Shown one piece after another: positions 56,418 through 64,000 of a DNA stretch of 64,000 nt. Made by a program: the position numbers and the translations under genes. The stretch is from Mycolicibacterium diernhoferi (GTDB lineage Bacteria > Actinomycetota > Actinomycetes > Mycobacteriales > Mycobacteriaceae): NCBI RefSeq assembly GCF_019456655.1, contig NZ_CP080332.1, forward strand, positions 1,488,001-1,552,000, written 5' to 3'. The notes beneath the pieces were generated by a model. That model saw only the letters and a program-made list of their open reading frames with translations. It was not told the DNA's origin and searched no databases. The stretch's first letter is position 1. Each line of letters opens with the position of its first letter.

Positions 56418-56913
56418 GTTGGTTTCCCCTCAAGTGGGAGTGTGATCTTGGACACAGTGAAACTACCTGTGAAAATGCTTAAAAAGAGGCGGTTGGCGAA
56501 CGTGAAGGGCCTGGTCGGGCGACTTTGTGCGGCAGTTAATTAACCAAATCGTTAAATAGGCACCTGAGCAGTGATTAACGCACCGGCAATGGCATCGAGC
56601 AATGCGCCGTTACTTCAGACCGCAAGTACTCGGCGCGGCGCCTACAACGCGTTGCAACCGTTTGCTGCGCAAGGCCCAACGCCGTCTGCGCGGTGCAGAT
56701 TCATGGGGTGGGCTTCGCTACCGGCGACCCGACACGAGAGCGCCTCACATGCTGTGGGACAAGCGAAATCCGGCCACAGCAACAACGTGGGGGGGAGGCG
56801 GCACCGGGCTCGCAAAAGCGATGGTCCAAGATCACCCCACGTGCGGGAAACCGCCTCCCGCTGGAGACGATAGTGCCTCGCCGAGCGCACTTCGCGCCGA
56901 TCGGCCGCCGGTG
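56418..56913. other. Long intergenic region between gjpA and the MarR gene
   Basis: About 500 bases with no convincing gene. The part next to gjpA (56460-56580) is AT-richer (TTAATTAACC, TCGTTAAATAGG) and should hold its promoter. The part next to the MarR gene holds the intertwined inverted repeats at 56785-56859. Small open frames are present on the plus strand but none has a good start site or protein-like composition. Confidence 0.55.
56785..56859. repeat. Two interleaved inverted repeats (a-b-a'-b')
   Basis: ACGTGGGG (56785-56792) pairs with CCCCACGT (56835-56842), and the directly adjoining GGGAGGCGG (56793-56801) pairs with CCGCCTCCC (56851-56859). The order a-b-a'-b' allows either of two exclusive hairpins or a pseudoknot. 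It lies 55 bases after the stop of the minus-strand MarR gene. Confidence 0.5.
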
Positions 56914-57450
56914 CTACCGCAGTCGTCGCAGTTCCTCGCTGACGCGCCGGCTGCTGTCTCCGGTGGCGGTCATCTGTCCGCGGGTCAACGGGTCGAGATA
57001 GAACTGGCGGACGATGCCGGCGTACGTCGTCATGGCCGTGCCCAGCCGGGCCCGGCCGGTCGCCGAGATCGTCGCGGTCACCACGCGGCGGTCCCGGTCG
57101 CTGGTGCTGCGGGTCAGCAGCCCTTGCTCTTCCAGTCGATGTGTCTGTTCGGTCACCCGGCTGGGGTGTTCGGCCAGTTCGTGAGCCAGTGTGCCCATCC
57201 GGCACCGTCCGTCCTTGGCGTCGGCCAGCAGCGCCAGGAGTCGAACATCGGACAGGCCGAGACCGTGCGCGCTGTGTAGCGTTCGTTGTAGCAGCGTGCA
57301 GATACGTGTCGACGCCTCCACGTAGTGGTCCCAGCATTGCTGTTCGACGTCGTCGAGGCCGGGCAGGTGCCGGCCGGTGGGGTACACCGGATCGCCGCGC
57401 TCGGTGTAGGCGTCGTGAACCCCGTCGGATGGATCCATGACGTTGGTCAT
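56914..57450 (-). CDS. MarR family transcriptional regulator
   Basis: 178 residues with a winged-helix core: LGLSDVRLLALLADAKDGRCRMGTLAHELAEHPSRVTEQTHRLEEQGLLTRSTSDRDRRVVTATISATGRARL (helix-turn-helix and the DxRxxxxxLT-like wing), flanked by dimerisation helices. Two starts are possible, the ATG at 57450 or at 57438; neither has a clear ribosome binding site. The neighbouring genes do not suggest a target. A hairpin at 57545-57583 separates it from the aminotransferase gene. Confidence 0.88.
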   Translation of the reverse strand: MTNVMDPSDGVHDAYTERGDPVYPTGRHLPGLDDVEQQCWDHYVEASTRICTLLQRTLHSAHGLGLSDVRLLALLADAKDGRCRMGTLAHELAEHPSRVTEQTHRLEEQGLLTRSTSDRDRRVVTATISATGRARLGTAMTTYAGIVRQFYLDPLTRGQMTATGDSSRRVSEELRRLR

Positions 57451-57544
57451 CGGCGTGAGCGGTCCCTGTCAGGAGGGGCGAAGTGCACACACTCTGGCAC
57501 ATCGCCGACACCCGGTGGGGCCGAATGAGGCGGCTGAAACGAAA

Positions 57545-57583
57545 GCCGGCCGCCGGGTGGGTGCACCCCACCCGGCGGCCGGC
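57545..57583 (-). terminator. Perfect 17-bp terminator-like hairpin after the aminotransferase gene
   Basis: GCCGGCCGCCGGGTGGG and its exact complement around a TGCAC loop, 20 bases after the stop of the minus-strand aminotransferase gene. No U-tract, but stem length and position mark it as the operon's terminator. Confidence 0.85.
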
Positions 57584-57603
57584 TCCGGAACGACTGTCCC
57601 CGA

Positions 57604-58992
57604 CTACATCCGGGCGCTGGCCTCGCTCAACACGTTGTGCAGGATGTCGTAGATGGCGTCGAACTCGGCCTGCCCACTGATCAGCGGGGGCGCCAACTGC
57701 ACCACCGGGTCGCCACGGTCGTCGGCGCGGCAGTACAGGCCGGCCTCCCACAGTGCCGGGGTGAGGAAGCCGCGCAGCAGCCGCTCGCTCTCCTCGTCGT
57801 CGAAGGTCTCCTTGGTGGTCTTGTCCTTGACCAACTCGATGCCGTAGAAGAAGCCCTCGCCGCGGACGTCGCCGACGATCGGGAGGTCGTACAGCTTCTC
57901 CAGCGTCGCGCGGAAGGCCGGGGCGTTCTGCTTGACGTGCGCGTTGATGCCCTCGCGCTCGAAGATGTCCAGATTGGCCAGGGCGACCGCCGCCGACACC
58001 GGATGACCACCGAAGGTGTAGCCGTGCCCGAACACCGTCTGCCCGTCGTTGAACGGTTCGAACAGCCGGTCGCTGGCGATCATCGCGCCCAGCGGCGAGT
58101 AGCCCGACGTCAAACCCTTTGCACTGGTGATGATGTCGGGTACGTAGCCGAAATCGTCACAGGCGAACATCGAGCCGATCCGGCCGTAGGCGCAGATCAC
58201 CTCGTCGGAGACCAGCAGAACGTCGTACTCGTCGCAGATCTCGCGGACCCGCTCGAAATATCCGGGCGGCGGCGGGAAGCAGCCACCGGCGTTCTGCACC
58301 GGTTCCAGGAAGACGGCCGCGACGGTATCGGGCCCCTCGAACTCGATGGCCTCGGCGATCCGGTCGGCGCAGTACTGGCCGAACGCCTTCTCGTCGTGCG
58401 CGTAGTTCTCGGGTGCGCGGTAGAAGTTGGTGTTGGGCACCCGGAAACCGCCGGGGGTCGGCGGATCGAACGGCGCCTTGAACGCCGGGATGCCGGTGAT
58501 GGCCAGCGCTCCCTGCGGCGTGCCGTGGTAGGCGATGGACCGCGAGACCACCTTGTACTTGCCCGGCTTGCCGGTCAGCTTGTAGTACTGCTTGGCCAGC
58601 TTCCAGGCACTCTCCACGGCCTCGCCGCCACCGGTGGTGAAGAAGACCCGGTTCAGGTCGCCCGGCGCGTAATTGGCGATGCGCTCGGCCAGTTCGATGG
58701 CGGTGGGAGTCGCGTAGGACCACAACGGGAAGAAGGCCAGCTTCTCGGCCTGCTTGGCGGCGGCCTCGGCCAGTTCCTTACGGCCGTGGCCGACCTGGAC
58801 GGTGAAGAGTCCGCTCAGGCCGTCGATGTAGCCCTTGCCGGTGTCGTCGAAGATCCGTACGCCCTCGCCGTGGGTGATGATCGGCGGAGTGATGCCTTCG
58901 CCGTGACGGGCGAAGTGCCCCCACAGGTGGCGGTTGGCTTTGGCGGCCAGATCGCCGGTGGCGGCCTGACCTGTTTCGGAGATGGTGGTCAT
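57604..58992 (-). CDS. Class III PLP aminotransferase (Rv3329-like, probably omega-amine/putrescine type)
   Basis: 462 residues, fold type I class III. Blocks: HLWGHFARHG at the N-terminus, FFTTGGGEAVESAWKLAKQYY (PLP phosphate), YHGTPQGALAITG, VSDEVICAYGRIGSMFACDDFGYVPDIITSAKGLTSGYSPLGA with the PLP Lys in SAKG, and TFGGHPVSAAVALANL. Such enzymes use pyruvate or 2-oxoglutarate as acceptor with amines such as putrescine or GABA. The ATG at 58992 overlaps the stop of the Lrp regulator gene (ATGA). A divergent aldehyde dehydrogenase gene would oxidise the aldehyde formed, so amine breakdown is likely. Confidence 0.9.
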   Translation of the reverse strand: MTTISETGQAATGDLAAKANRHLWGHFARHGEGITPPIITHGEGVRIFDDTGKGYIDGLSGLFTVQVGHGRKELAEAAAKQAEKLAFFPLWSYATPTAIELAERIANYAPGDLNRVFFTTGGGEAVESAWKLAKQYYKLTGKPGKYKVVSRSIAYHGTPQGALAITGIPAFKAPFDPPTPGGFRVPNTNFYRAPENYAHDEKAFGQYCADRIAEAIEFEGPDTVAAVFLEPVQNAGGCFPPPPGYFERVREICDEYDVLLVSDEVICAYGRIGSMFACDDFGYVPDIITSAKGLTSGYSPLGAMIASDRLFEPFNDGQTVFGHGYTFGGHPVSAAVALANLDIFEREGINAHVKQNAPAFRATLEKLYDLPIVGDVRGEGFFYGIELVKDKTTKETFDDEESERLLRGFLTPALWEAGLYCRADDRGDPVVQLAPPLISGQAEFDAIYDILHNVLSEASARM

Positions 58993-59510
58993 CGGGTTCC
59001 CCAATTGTATTGCTGTTTAACAAGTTTGAGATATACGAGGGTTTCGGTTGCTATCACTCCCGGCACGGCGCGGATCTTGGTGTTGAGTAGGTCGAGCAGG
59101 TCGCCATCGTCCTCGCAGACCACCTCGACGATGGCGTCGAAGGTGCCCGCGGTCAGCACGACGTAGTCGACGGATTCCAGGGCGGCCAGCTTCTCGGCGA
59201 CCTTGGTGGTGTCGCCGGTGCAGCGGATGCCGATCATGGCCTGCCGGGCGAAGCCGAGTTGCATCGGATCAGTGACGGCGACGATCTGCATGACCCCGGC
59301 GTCGACCATCCGCTGCACCCGTTGGCGGACGGCGGCCTCGGACAGTCCGACCGCCTTGCCGATGCCGGCGTACGACCGTCTGCCGTCCTGCTGCAACTTC
59401 TCGATAATGGCTTTCGAGAGCTCGTCGAGCTGGAAGGCGGCGCCCGGGCGGGAGTGGTTGATTCGCAGAGACACGGCGGACGCGCCGGGCTGGGAATCCG
59501 GGTTCGACAT
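58989..59510 (-). CDS. Lrp/AsnC family transcriptional regulator
   Basis: 173 residues: an N-terminal tail of about 30, the helix-turn-helix LDELSKAIIEKLQQDGRRSYAGIGKAVGLSEAAVRQRVQRMVDAGVMQIVAVTDP, and a RAM ligand-binding domain (MIGIRCTGDTTKVAEKLAALESVDYVVLTAGTFDAIVEVVCED). Lrp-type proteins respond to amino acids or amines. It is the first gene before the aminotransferase, coupled by ATGA overlap, and is divergent from the aldehyde dehydrogenase gene by 100 bases, so it probably controls both directions. Confidence 0.92.
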   Translation of the reverse strand: MSNPDSQPGASAVSLRINHSRPGAAFQLDELSKAIIEKLQQDGRRSYAGIGKAVGLSEAAVRQRVQRMVDAGVMQIVAVTDPMQLGFARQAMIGIRCTGDTTKVAEKLAALESVDYVVLTAGTFDAIVEVVCEDDGDLLDLLNTKIRAVPGVIATETLVYLKLVKQQYNWGTR

Positions 59511-59610
59511 GTGTTGATTGTGCACGGAATCAGTCGTTATGGGCAACCATTTGTATGAAATCAGGGGTTTGAGGTGCCGTAGATCGGCGGAATGCGTAGC
59601 CTTGGTCTCC

Positions 59611-61095
59611 GTGAGTGCGCAACAACTAGCCAGTAGCTGGATCAACGGTGCCTCGGTGCCCACGACCGGCCCCTCGTTCGACGTGATCAACCCGGCCACC
59701 GGTGCGGTGGCCGCGACCTATGCGCTGGCGACGCCGGCCGACGTCGACGCCGCCGTCGCGGCGGCGCGGGCCGCGCAGCCGGGGTGGGCCGCCGCGACGC
59801 CGGTGGACCGCGCGGGGGTGCTGGCCAAGCTGGCCGAGCTGATGGAAGCCGAGGCCGACACCTTCATCGCCGAGGAGGTCGCCCAGTGCGGTAAGCCGGT
59901 GCGCCTGGCCACCGAGTTCGACGTTCCGGGCAGCATCGACAACGTGTCTTTCTTCGCCGGTGCGGCAAGGCATCTGGAGGGCAAGGCCACCGCCGAGTAT
60001 TCGGCCGACCACACATCCAGCATCCGGCGCGAGGCCGTGGGCGTCGTCGCGACGATCACTCCGTGGAACTACCCCCTTCAGATGGCGGTGTGGAAGGTCA
60101 TCCCGGCGCTGGCTGCCGGCTGCGCCGTCGTCATCAAACCCGCCGAGATCACCCCGCTGACCACACTGACCCTGGCACGGGTCGCGAAGGCGGCCGGACT
60201 GCCCGACGGTGTGCTCAACGTGGTCACCGGCTCGGGCGCCGATGTCGGCACCGCGCTGGCCGGGCACCCGGATGTGGACGTCGTGACCTTCACCGGATCG
60301 ACGGGGGTGGGCCGCAAGGTGATGGCGGCGGCTGCCGTGCACGGTCACCGCACCCAGCTCGAACTCGGTGGCAAAGCGCCCTTCGTGGTATTCGACGATG
60401 CGGATCTGGACGCCGCGATCCAGGGCGCGGTAGCCGGCGCGCTGATCAACTCCGGTCAGGACTGCACCGCGGCCACCCGGGCGATCGTGTCCCGAGACCT
60501 GTACGACGACTTCGTCGCCGGGGTCGGTGAGGTGATGAGCAAGATGGTCGTCGGCGACCCGCACGACCCGGATACCGATCTGGGCCCGCTGATCTCCTTC
60601 GCACACCGGGACAAGGTGGCGGCCATGGTGTCTCGCGCCCCCGATCAGGGCGGCCGCATCGTCACCGGCGGGGTCGCCCCGGATCTGCCGGGTGCGTTCT
60701 ACCGGCCCACGCTGATCGCCGATGTGGCCGAGTCCTCCGAGATCTACCGCGACGAGATCTTCGGCCCGGTACTCACCGTGCGGGCCTTCACCGACGACGA
60801 TGACGCGCTGCGCCAGGCCAACGACACGGTCTACGGCCTGGCCGCCTCGGCCTGGACCCGTGACGTGTACCGCGCCCAGCGGGCCTCGCGGGAGATCAAC
60901 GCCGGCTGCGTGTGGATCAACGACCACATCCCGATCATCTCCGAGATGCCGCACGGCGGTGTCGGGGCGTCCGGGTTCGGCAAGGACATGAGCGACTACT
61001 CCTTCGAGGAGTACCTGACCATCAAGCATGTGATGAGCGATATCACCGGGGTGGCCGACAAGGAATGGCACCGGACCATCTTCACCAAGCGCTAG
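59611..61095 (+). CDS. Aldehyde dehydrogenase (gamma-aminobutyraldehyde dehydrogenase-like)
   Basis: 494 residues, NAD(P)-dependent ALDH. Motifs: TPWNYPLQMAVWKVIPALAAGCAVVIKPAE, FTGSTGVGRKVM, general base Glu in LELGGKAPFVVF, catalytic Cys in NSGQDCTAATR, and EIFGPVLTVRAF. The GQDCTAATR and PHGGVGASGFGKDMSDYSFEEYLTIKHV context is that of aminobutyraldehyde dehydrogenases (PatD type). The GTG at 59611 has TAGCCT (59597-59602) 8 bases upstream, which fits a leaderless mRNA. With the divergent aminotransferase it makes a plausible putrescine or related amine degradation pair. Confidence 0.88.
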   Translation: MSAQQLASSWINGASVPTTGPSFDVINPATGAVAATYALATPADVDAAVAAARAAQPGWAAATPVDRAGVLAKLAELMEAEADTFIAEEVAQCGKPVRLATEFDVPGSIDNVSFFAGAARHLEGKATAEYSADHTSSIRREAVGVVATITPWNYPLQMAVWKVIPALAAGCAVVIKPAEITPLTTLTLARVAKAAGLPDGVLNVVTGSGADVGTALAGHPDVDVVTFTGSTGVGRKVMAAAAVHGHRTQLELGGKAPFVVFDDADLDAAIQGAVAGALINSGQDCTAATRAIVSRDLYDDFVAGVGEVMSKMVVGDPHDPDTDLGPLISFAHRDKVAAMVSRAPDQGGRIVTGGVAPDLPGAFYRPTLIADVAESSEIYRDEIFGPVLTVRAFTDDDDALRQANDTVYGLAASAWTRDVYRAQRASREINAGCVWINDHIPIISEMPHGGVGASGFGKDMSDYSFEEYLTIKHVMSDITGVADKEWHRTIFTKR

Positions 61096-61122
61096 TCGCG
61101 GTCGTTCTGGGCGGGCTGACGC

Positions 61123-63297
61123 TCAGACCCGGCTGAACAACACCGTGGTGTAGCTGTGATCGGCAGAGACGGCCGTGTACACCACACCGTCCGGCAGCGT
61201 GGGGATCCCGTTCGGAACCCAGCCGATGGCGATGACTGCGCCGTCGGAGCGCAGTAGCACCGTGTGAGTGTGGCCCGCATCGACCTGGACGTAGGTCATA
61301 CCGTCCGGGAGGTCCGGGATCTGGAGTTGTCCGTGGGAGTTGTAACCGACGGCGGTGACGTTGCCGTCGGAGTGCAGCAGCACCGTGTGGTGCGCGCCGG
61401 TGGCCACCTGGATGTAGTTCACTCCGGACGGCGGTGCCGGCACATCGGTTTGTCCGAGTTCATTGATGCCGATGGCGACGGCGGTGCCGTCGGAGCGCAA
61501 CAGCACGGTCACGTAACCGGCGGCGCTGACCTGGGTGTACGTCTGCCCGGCCGGTAGGTCCGGAATTTCGGTCTCGCCGTTCAGCGTGGTGCCGATGGCA
61601 ATCACCGCGCCGTCGGAGCGCAGCAGCACCGTGTGATCGGCGCCGGCGGCGACCTGGGTGTACGTCAATCCTGCGGGGAGGTCAGGGATGTTCAGCGCCG
61701 GCTGTAAGTAGGGGTAGCCGGCGATAGCGATGGCGGTGCCGTCGGAGCGCAGTAGCACGTAGTGTCCATCGCCGGCGGCGACCTGGGTGTAGGTCAGTCC
61801 CGCGGGTAGCTCAGGGACGACGATCGGCCCGGTGATGCCGATGTCGACCAGGAAGGCGGCCCCGTCGGAACGCAGTAGGACTTCGCCGATACTGCTGCTG
61901 CGGGCCTGGACCCAAGTCGTCCCCGGCGGCAAAGCGGGGGGCTGTAGGTACCCGCCGATCGTCATCAGGTTGCTCACCGTGCCGATCGGCACCGTGCTAC
62001 TCACGGTTTGGATCTCACCGTTGACGTCCCGGGTGGTGGCGGTAGCGACGACGGTGATCTGGGTGCCCGGATTGGCCAGCGCCCACGCCGAATCGGTGAC
62101 CGTGACGAGGTAGGACCCGTCGGTCGCCCGGGTGATCTCCACGTGGCCGGGTTGACCGGCGGTCAGGGTGACCTCTGGGTTGTGTGACGGGACGCGGACG
62201 GTCCAGCTGTTGCCGGTGCGGGGCGTCGAGATCACCACGTCGGTGACGGGCGGCTCACCGACCGGATCAAGGGTCAGTGTCAAGGTGGCTGTACTGGTGT
62301 GCCCGCCACCGGGTTTGAACATGCCCAGCAGGCCGTGTAGGTGAAAACCCTTGTCCCGAGCGGTGATCGACACGGTGTCGCCGGCGGTGCTCGCGTCGGT
62401 CAGGTACGTGTAGGTGCCGTCGGTGTTGCGGGTCAGGGTGCCGTGGGCGCCGTCGGTGGTGGTGTAGGACAAAGCGTTTCCGTCGTAGTCGTCGAACTCG
62501 ACGCGCAACGTGACGGCGACGCGACCGTCCGTGGTGAGGCTGGTGTCGACGACGGCGGCGCCCTTGACCGTGGGGGTGTCGTTGGACACCAAGGATTCGA
62601 TGCGTCGGTAGGCGCCCCAGAGTCCTTCCAGAATCGGGTTGTTGGCGGTGCCGGGCGCCGGATTCGGTTTGAATCCGAAGACGCCCAGGACACCCAGGAC
62701 GAGTTGCCGGACCGGTCGCAGCGGCGGCCTGGCCTGCGACGGCTTGGTGGAGACGACGATCGAGACCTGTGGCGCGACCGCCGCCACGGCGGTCGCTGTG
62801 GCAGCGGCCGGCTCGGCGGCTGTGCCCCCGGTGATGGTGCCGGCCGTCTCGGGCCCGGCATCGGTGTGGGAGGAAGGTAGACCGGAGGTCCTCGCCGAGC
62901 GCACCGAAATCGGAGCCGTTCGCTTGCTTCGCGGTACCGCAGAAGTCGGCTCGGGGCTGGTGGCTACGGCCTCCGTGACCGGTGCGGGCGCAACGGGTTC
63001 GGTGTCGAGGGGCTGGTCGGGATCGTCCGTTTGCTCCGTCTCGGCGTCCTCCTCGGCGTGGCTCGAAGCGGCGGAAGTTCTCGGAACTGCGGCGCTGCGC
63101 ACGGTGCGGGCGCTGCGCACAGAGCGGGCGCCGGGCGAGTCCGCGGAACCCGCTCTGGACGCGGAGTCGGACGCGGAACTGGACGTCGAGCTACCGCCGT
63201 CCTCGGCGAGTGCGACCTGGGGGCCGGCAACTGCGGATCCGATTCCCAATGCGACCGCCAGGACTCCGACGCGGCCGATATGCTTTGCGTACCCCAT
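61123..63297 (-). CDS. Secreted surface protein with Ig-like/cadherin-type region and seven RCC1-like repeats
   Basis: 724 residues. The start MGYAKHIGRVGVLAVALGIGSAVAGPQVALA is a mycobacterial export signal; GGAGG lies 11 bases before the ATG at 63297. Residues about 35-185 are a low-complexity Ser/Ala/Pro-rich stalk. Next comes a region with an Ig/cadherin-like domain (about 235-330: VTLRVEFDDYDGNALSYTTTDG...TLTRNTDGTYTYL), a second beta domain (about 345-435), and seven C-terminal repeats of about 42 residues with the consensus P-x-LPAGLTYTQVAAGADHTVLLRSDGAVIAIG. Seven such repeats suggest a closed RCC1-type beta propeller. Binding partner unknown; an adhesin or surface sensor role is inference. 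Confidence 0.82.
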   Translation of the reverse strand: MGYAKHIGRVGVLAVALGIGSAVAGPQVALAEDGGSSTSSSASDSASRAGSADSPGARSVRSARTVRSAAVPRTSAASSHAEEDAETEQTDDPDQPLDTEPVAPAPVTEAVATSPEPTSAVPRSKRTAPISVRSARTSGLPSSHTDAGPETAGTITGGTAAEPAAATATAVAAVAPQVSIVVSTKPSQARPPLRPVRQLVLGVLGVFGFKPNPAPGTANNPILEGLWGAYRRIESLVSNDTPTVKGAAVVDTSLTTDGRVAVTLRVEFDDYDGNALSYTTTDGAHGTLTRNTDGTYTYLTDASTAGDTVSITARDKGFHLHGLLGMFKPGGGHTSTATLTLTLDPVGEPPVTDVVISTPRTGNSWTVRVPSHNPEVTLTAGQPGHVEITRATDGSYLVTVTDSAWALANPGTQITVVATATTRDVNGEIQTVSSTVPIGTVSNLMTIGGYLQPPALPPGTTWVQARSSSIGEVLLRSDGAAFLVDIGITGPIVVPELPAGLTYTQVAAGDGHYVLLRSDGTAIAIAGYPYLQPALNIPDLPAGLTYTQVAAGADHTVLLRSDGAVIAIGTTLNGETEIPDLPAGQTYTQVSAAGYVTVLLRSDGTAVAIGINELGQTDVPAPPSGVNYIQVATGAHHTVLLHSDGNVTAVGYNSHGQLQIPDLPDGMTYVQVDAGHTHTVLLRSDGAVIAIGWVPNGIPTLPDGVVYTAVSADHSYTTVLFSRV
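61135..61960 (-). repeat. Seven in-frame ~125-bp repeats coding the RCC1-like blades
   Basis: GTGCTGCTGCGCTCCGACGG (read on the minus strand, with small variants) recurs about every 120-130 bases within the 3' third of the gene, one copy per blade. The near identity of several copies suggests recent duplication or gene conversion, so copy number may vary between strains. Confidence 0.75.
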
Positions 63298-63493
63298 TAT
63301 TCTGTTTGCCTCCACAGCTGTATGACCCCTGGATCAGCAGCTTAAGCACAGATCAGAGTGTTTGTGACATCAAATCTAGAACCCCTCTGATCTGCTGCTG
63401 AGCAGCGCGCTTAGCCGATCTATTCGGCGTGGCACCGGGCTATAGCTGAGGGTGTTCGGCGGCGGGATCGCAGCAGATGGGGGTTTGCTGTCA

Positions 63494-63521
63494 GTTCAAG
63501 ATCAATTTGCTGATCTTGAAC
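63494..63521. promoter_or_regulatory. Perfect 11-bp inverted repeat upstream of the sigma factor gene
   Basis: GTTCAAGATCA-N6-TGATCTTGAAC lies 60 bases before the ATG of the sigma factor gene, in the 284-base gap after the divergent RCC1-protein start. It could be an operator in the shared promoter region. The rest of the gap (63298-63493) also holds a looser inverted pair around CAGATCAGAG (63348) and CTCTGATCTG (63386); no gene is seen there. Confidence 0.5.
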
Positions 63522-63581
63522 ATGTCGGGGCAGTCGCCCGGCGTCGATGTTCTCGCCGTCGGGCGCTCCTAGACTCGGCTC

Positions 63582-64000
63582 ATGACCGCGAGCGCCCGCG
63601 CCGACGAGTTCGAGGCATTGCGCCCGCACCTGCTCTCCGTCGGCTACCGCCTCACCGGGACCTACGCCGACGCCGAGGACATCGTGCAGGAGGCCTGGCT
63701 GCGATGGCGCGGCTCCGGCGACGAGATCGTCGATCTGCGCGCCTGGCTGACCACGGTGGTCAGCCGGCTGGGTCTGGACCGGTTGCGCTCGGCGGAGCGC
63801 CGTCGCGAGACCTATGTGGGGCAGTGGCTTCCCGAACCGGTGGTCACCGGCCTCGACCGGGACGACCCGTTGAGCGCCGTCGTCGCCGACGAGGACGCCA
63901 GGTTCGTCGTCATGGTGCTGCTGGAACGACTCACTCCGGACCAGCGGGTGGCCTTCGTCCTACACGACGGGTTCGGGGTGCCGTTCCCGGATATCGCCGA
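63582..64000 (+). CDS. sigJ: ECF sigma factor, ECF41/SigJ type (N-terminal part)
   Basis: The first 139 codons are in the window; the gene runs off the end. Region 2 shows FEALRPHLLSVGYRLTGTYADAEDIVQEAWLRW, and the linker has YVGQWLPEP, the ECF41 signature between regions 2 and 4; region 4 starts at LLERLTPDQRVAFVLHDGFGVPFPDIA. ECF41 sigma factors carry a C-terminal SnoaL-like domain that regulates them instead of an anti-sigma factor; that part is not visible. TAGACT (63570-63575) is 6 bases before the ATG at 63582, in line with a leaderless transcript. The position near the Rv3329-like gene agrees with recalled M. tuberculosis sigJ synteny. Confidence 0.88.
   Translation, partial: MTASARADEFEALRPHLLSVGYRLTGTYADAEDIVQEAWLRWRGSGDEIVDLRAWLTTVVSRLGLDRLRSAERRRETYVGQWLPEPVVTGLDRDDPLSAVVADEDARFVVMVLLERLTPDQRVAFVLHDGFGVPFPDIA

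Overview
This is a high-GC actinobacterial chromosome segment, almost certainly from a fast-growing mycobacterium (Mycolicibacterium/Mycobacterium). The reasons are the mycobacterial DNA-damage mutasome genes (imuA', imuB, dnaE2) each behind a TCGAAC-N4-GTTCGA LexA box, an MfpA pentapeptide conservon, a DacB1/SigJ neighbourhood, GjpA-type and RCC1-type secreted proteins, F420-type PPOX proteins, GTG starts and likely leaderless genes. From memory, the gene order resembles the M. tuberculosis block that runs from guaA through imuA'-imuB, iunH, acrA1, htdY, dnaE2, Rv3369/Rv3368c, spoU, the mfp operon, folD, metX-metY, trpS, dacB1 and sigJ, with species-specific insertions. I see no tRNA, rRNA, CRISPR array, prophage or intact insertion sequence.

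Layout. 0-7 kb: tail of a DUF1688 (URC4-like) gene with upp (uracil use), guaA, a C39-like lipoprotein, a zinc-ribbon membrane protein behind a secreted S53 protease, and a small lipoprotein. 7.4-9.8 kb: SOS-controlled imuA'-imuB. 9.8-19.4 kb: nucleoside hydrolase, a fatty acyl-CoA reductase gene interrupted by one in-frame TGA, htdY, a USP plus APC-permease pair, a DUF222/HNH gene, and a divergent SDR/MmyB-regulator pair around a perfect inverted repeat. 19.4-22.7 kb: SOS-controlled dnaE2. 22.9-27.7 kb: benzoylformate decarboxylase-like enzyme with a cis-CaaD-like tautomerase, two PPOX proteins around a nitroreductase, a SPOUT tRNA methylase and a SAM methyltransferase. 27.9-32.4 kb: the mfp conservon (sensor kinase, roadblock, DUF742, GTPase, MfpA). 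32.4-38.7 kb: an alternating inverted-repeat cluster, an FHA-ABC transporter, a membrane protein, an OYE-type reductase, folD and a DUF3017 protein. 38.7-40.6 kb: a less GC-rich patch with an unrecognised operon joined by ATGA overlaps.

40.6-47.2 kb: DUF4383 protein, methyltransferase, metX and metY, the latter behind a SAM-IV riboswitch and a five-codon MRCCP upstream ORF; then monomeric isocitrate dehydrogenase. 47.3-53.6 kb: hydrolase, xthA, secreted lipase-like protein, trpS, a YihY membrane protein, an SMR exporter (SugE/Gdx) behind a guanidine-III riboswitch, and a nitronate monooxygenase-like protein. 53.7-64 kb: dacB1, gjpA, a MarR regulator, a divergent Lrp-aminotransferase/aldehyde dehydrogenase cluster that looks like amine catabolism, a seven-repeat RCC1-like surface protein, and the start of an ECF41 (SigJ-type) sigma factor.

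The most rewarding second looks are the acrA1 nonsense codon, the SAM-IV plus Cys-Cys upstream ORF on metY, the guanidine-III/Gdx unit, the SDR/MmyB operator, the unknown operon at 38.7-40.3 kb, the secreted RCC1 propeller and the intertwined hairpins at 56.8 kb. Function names rest on motif recognition and recalled homologues; no database search was run.
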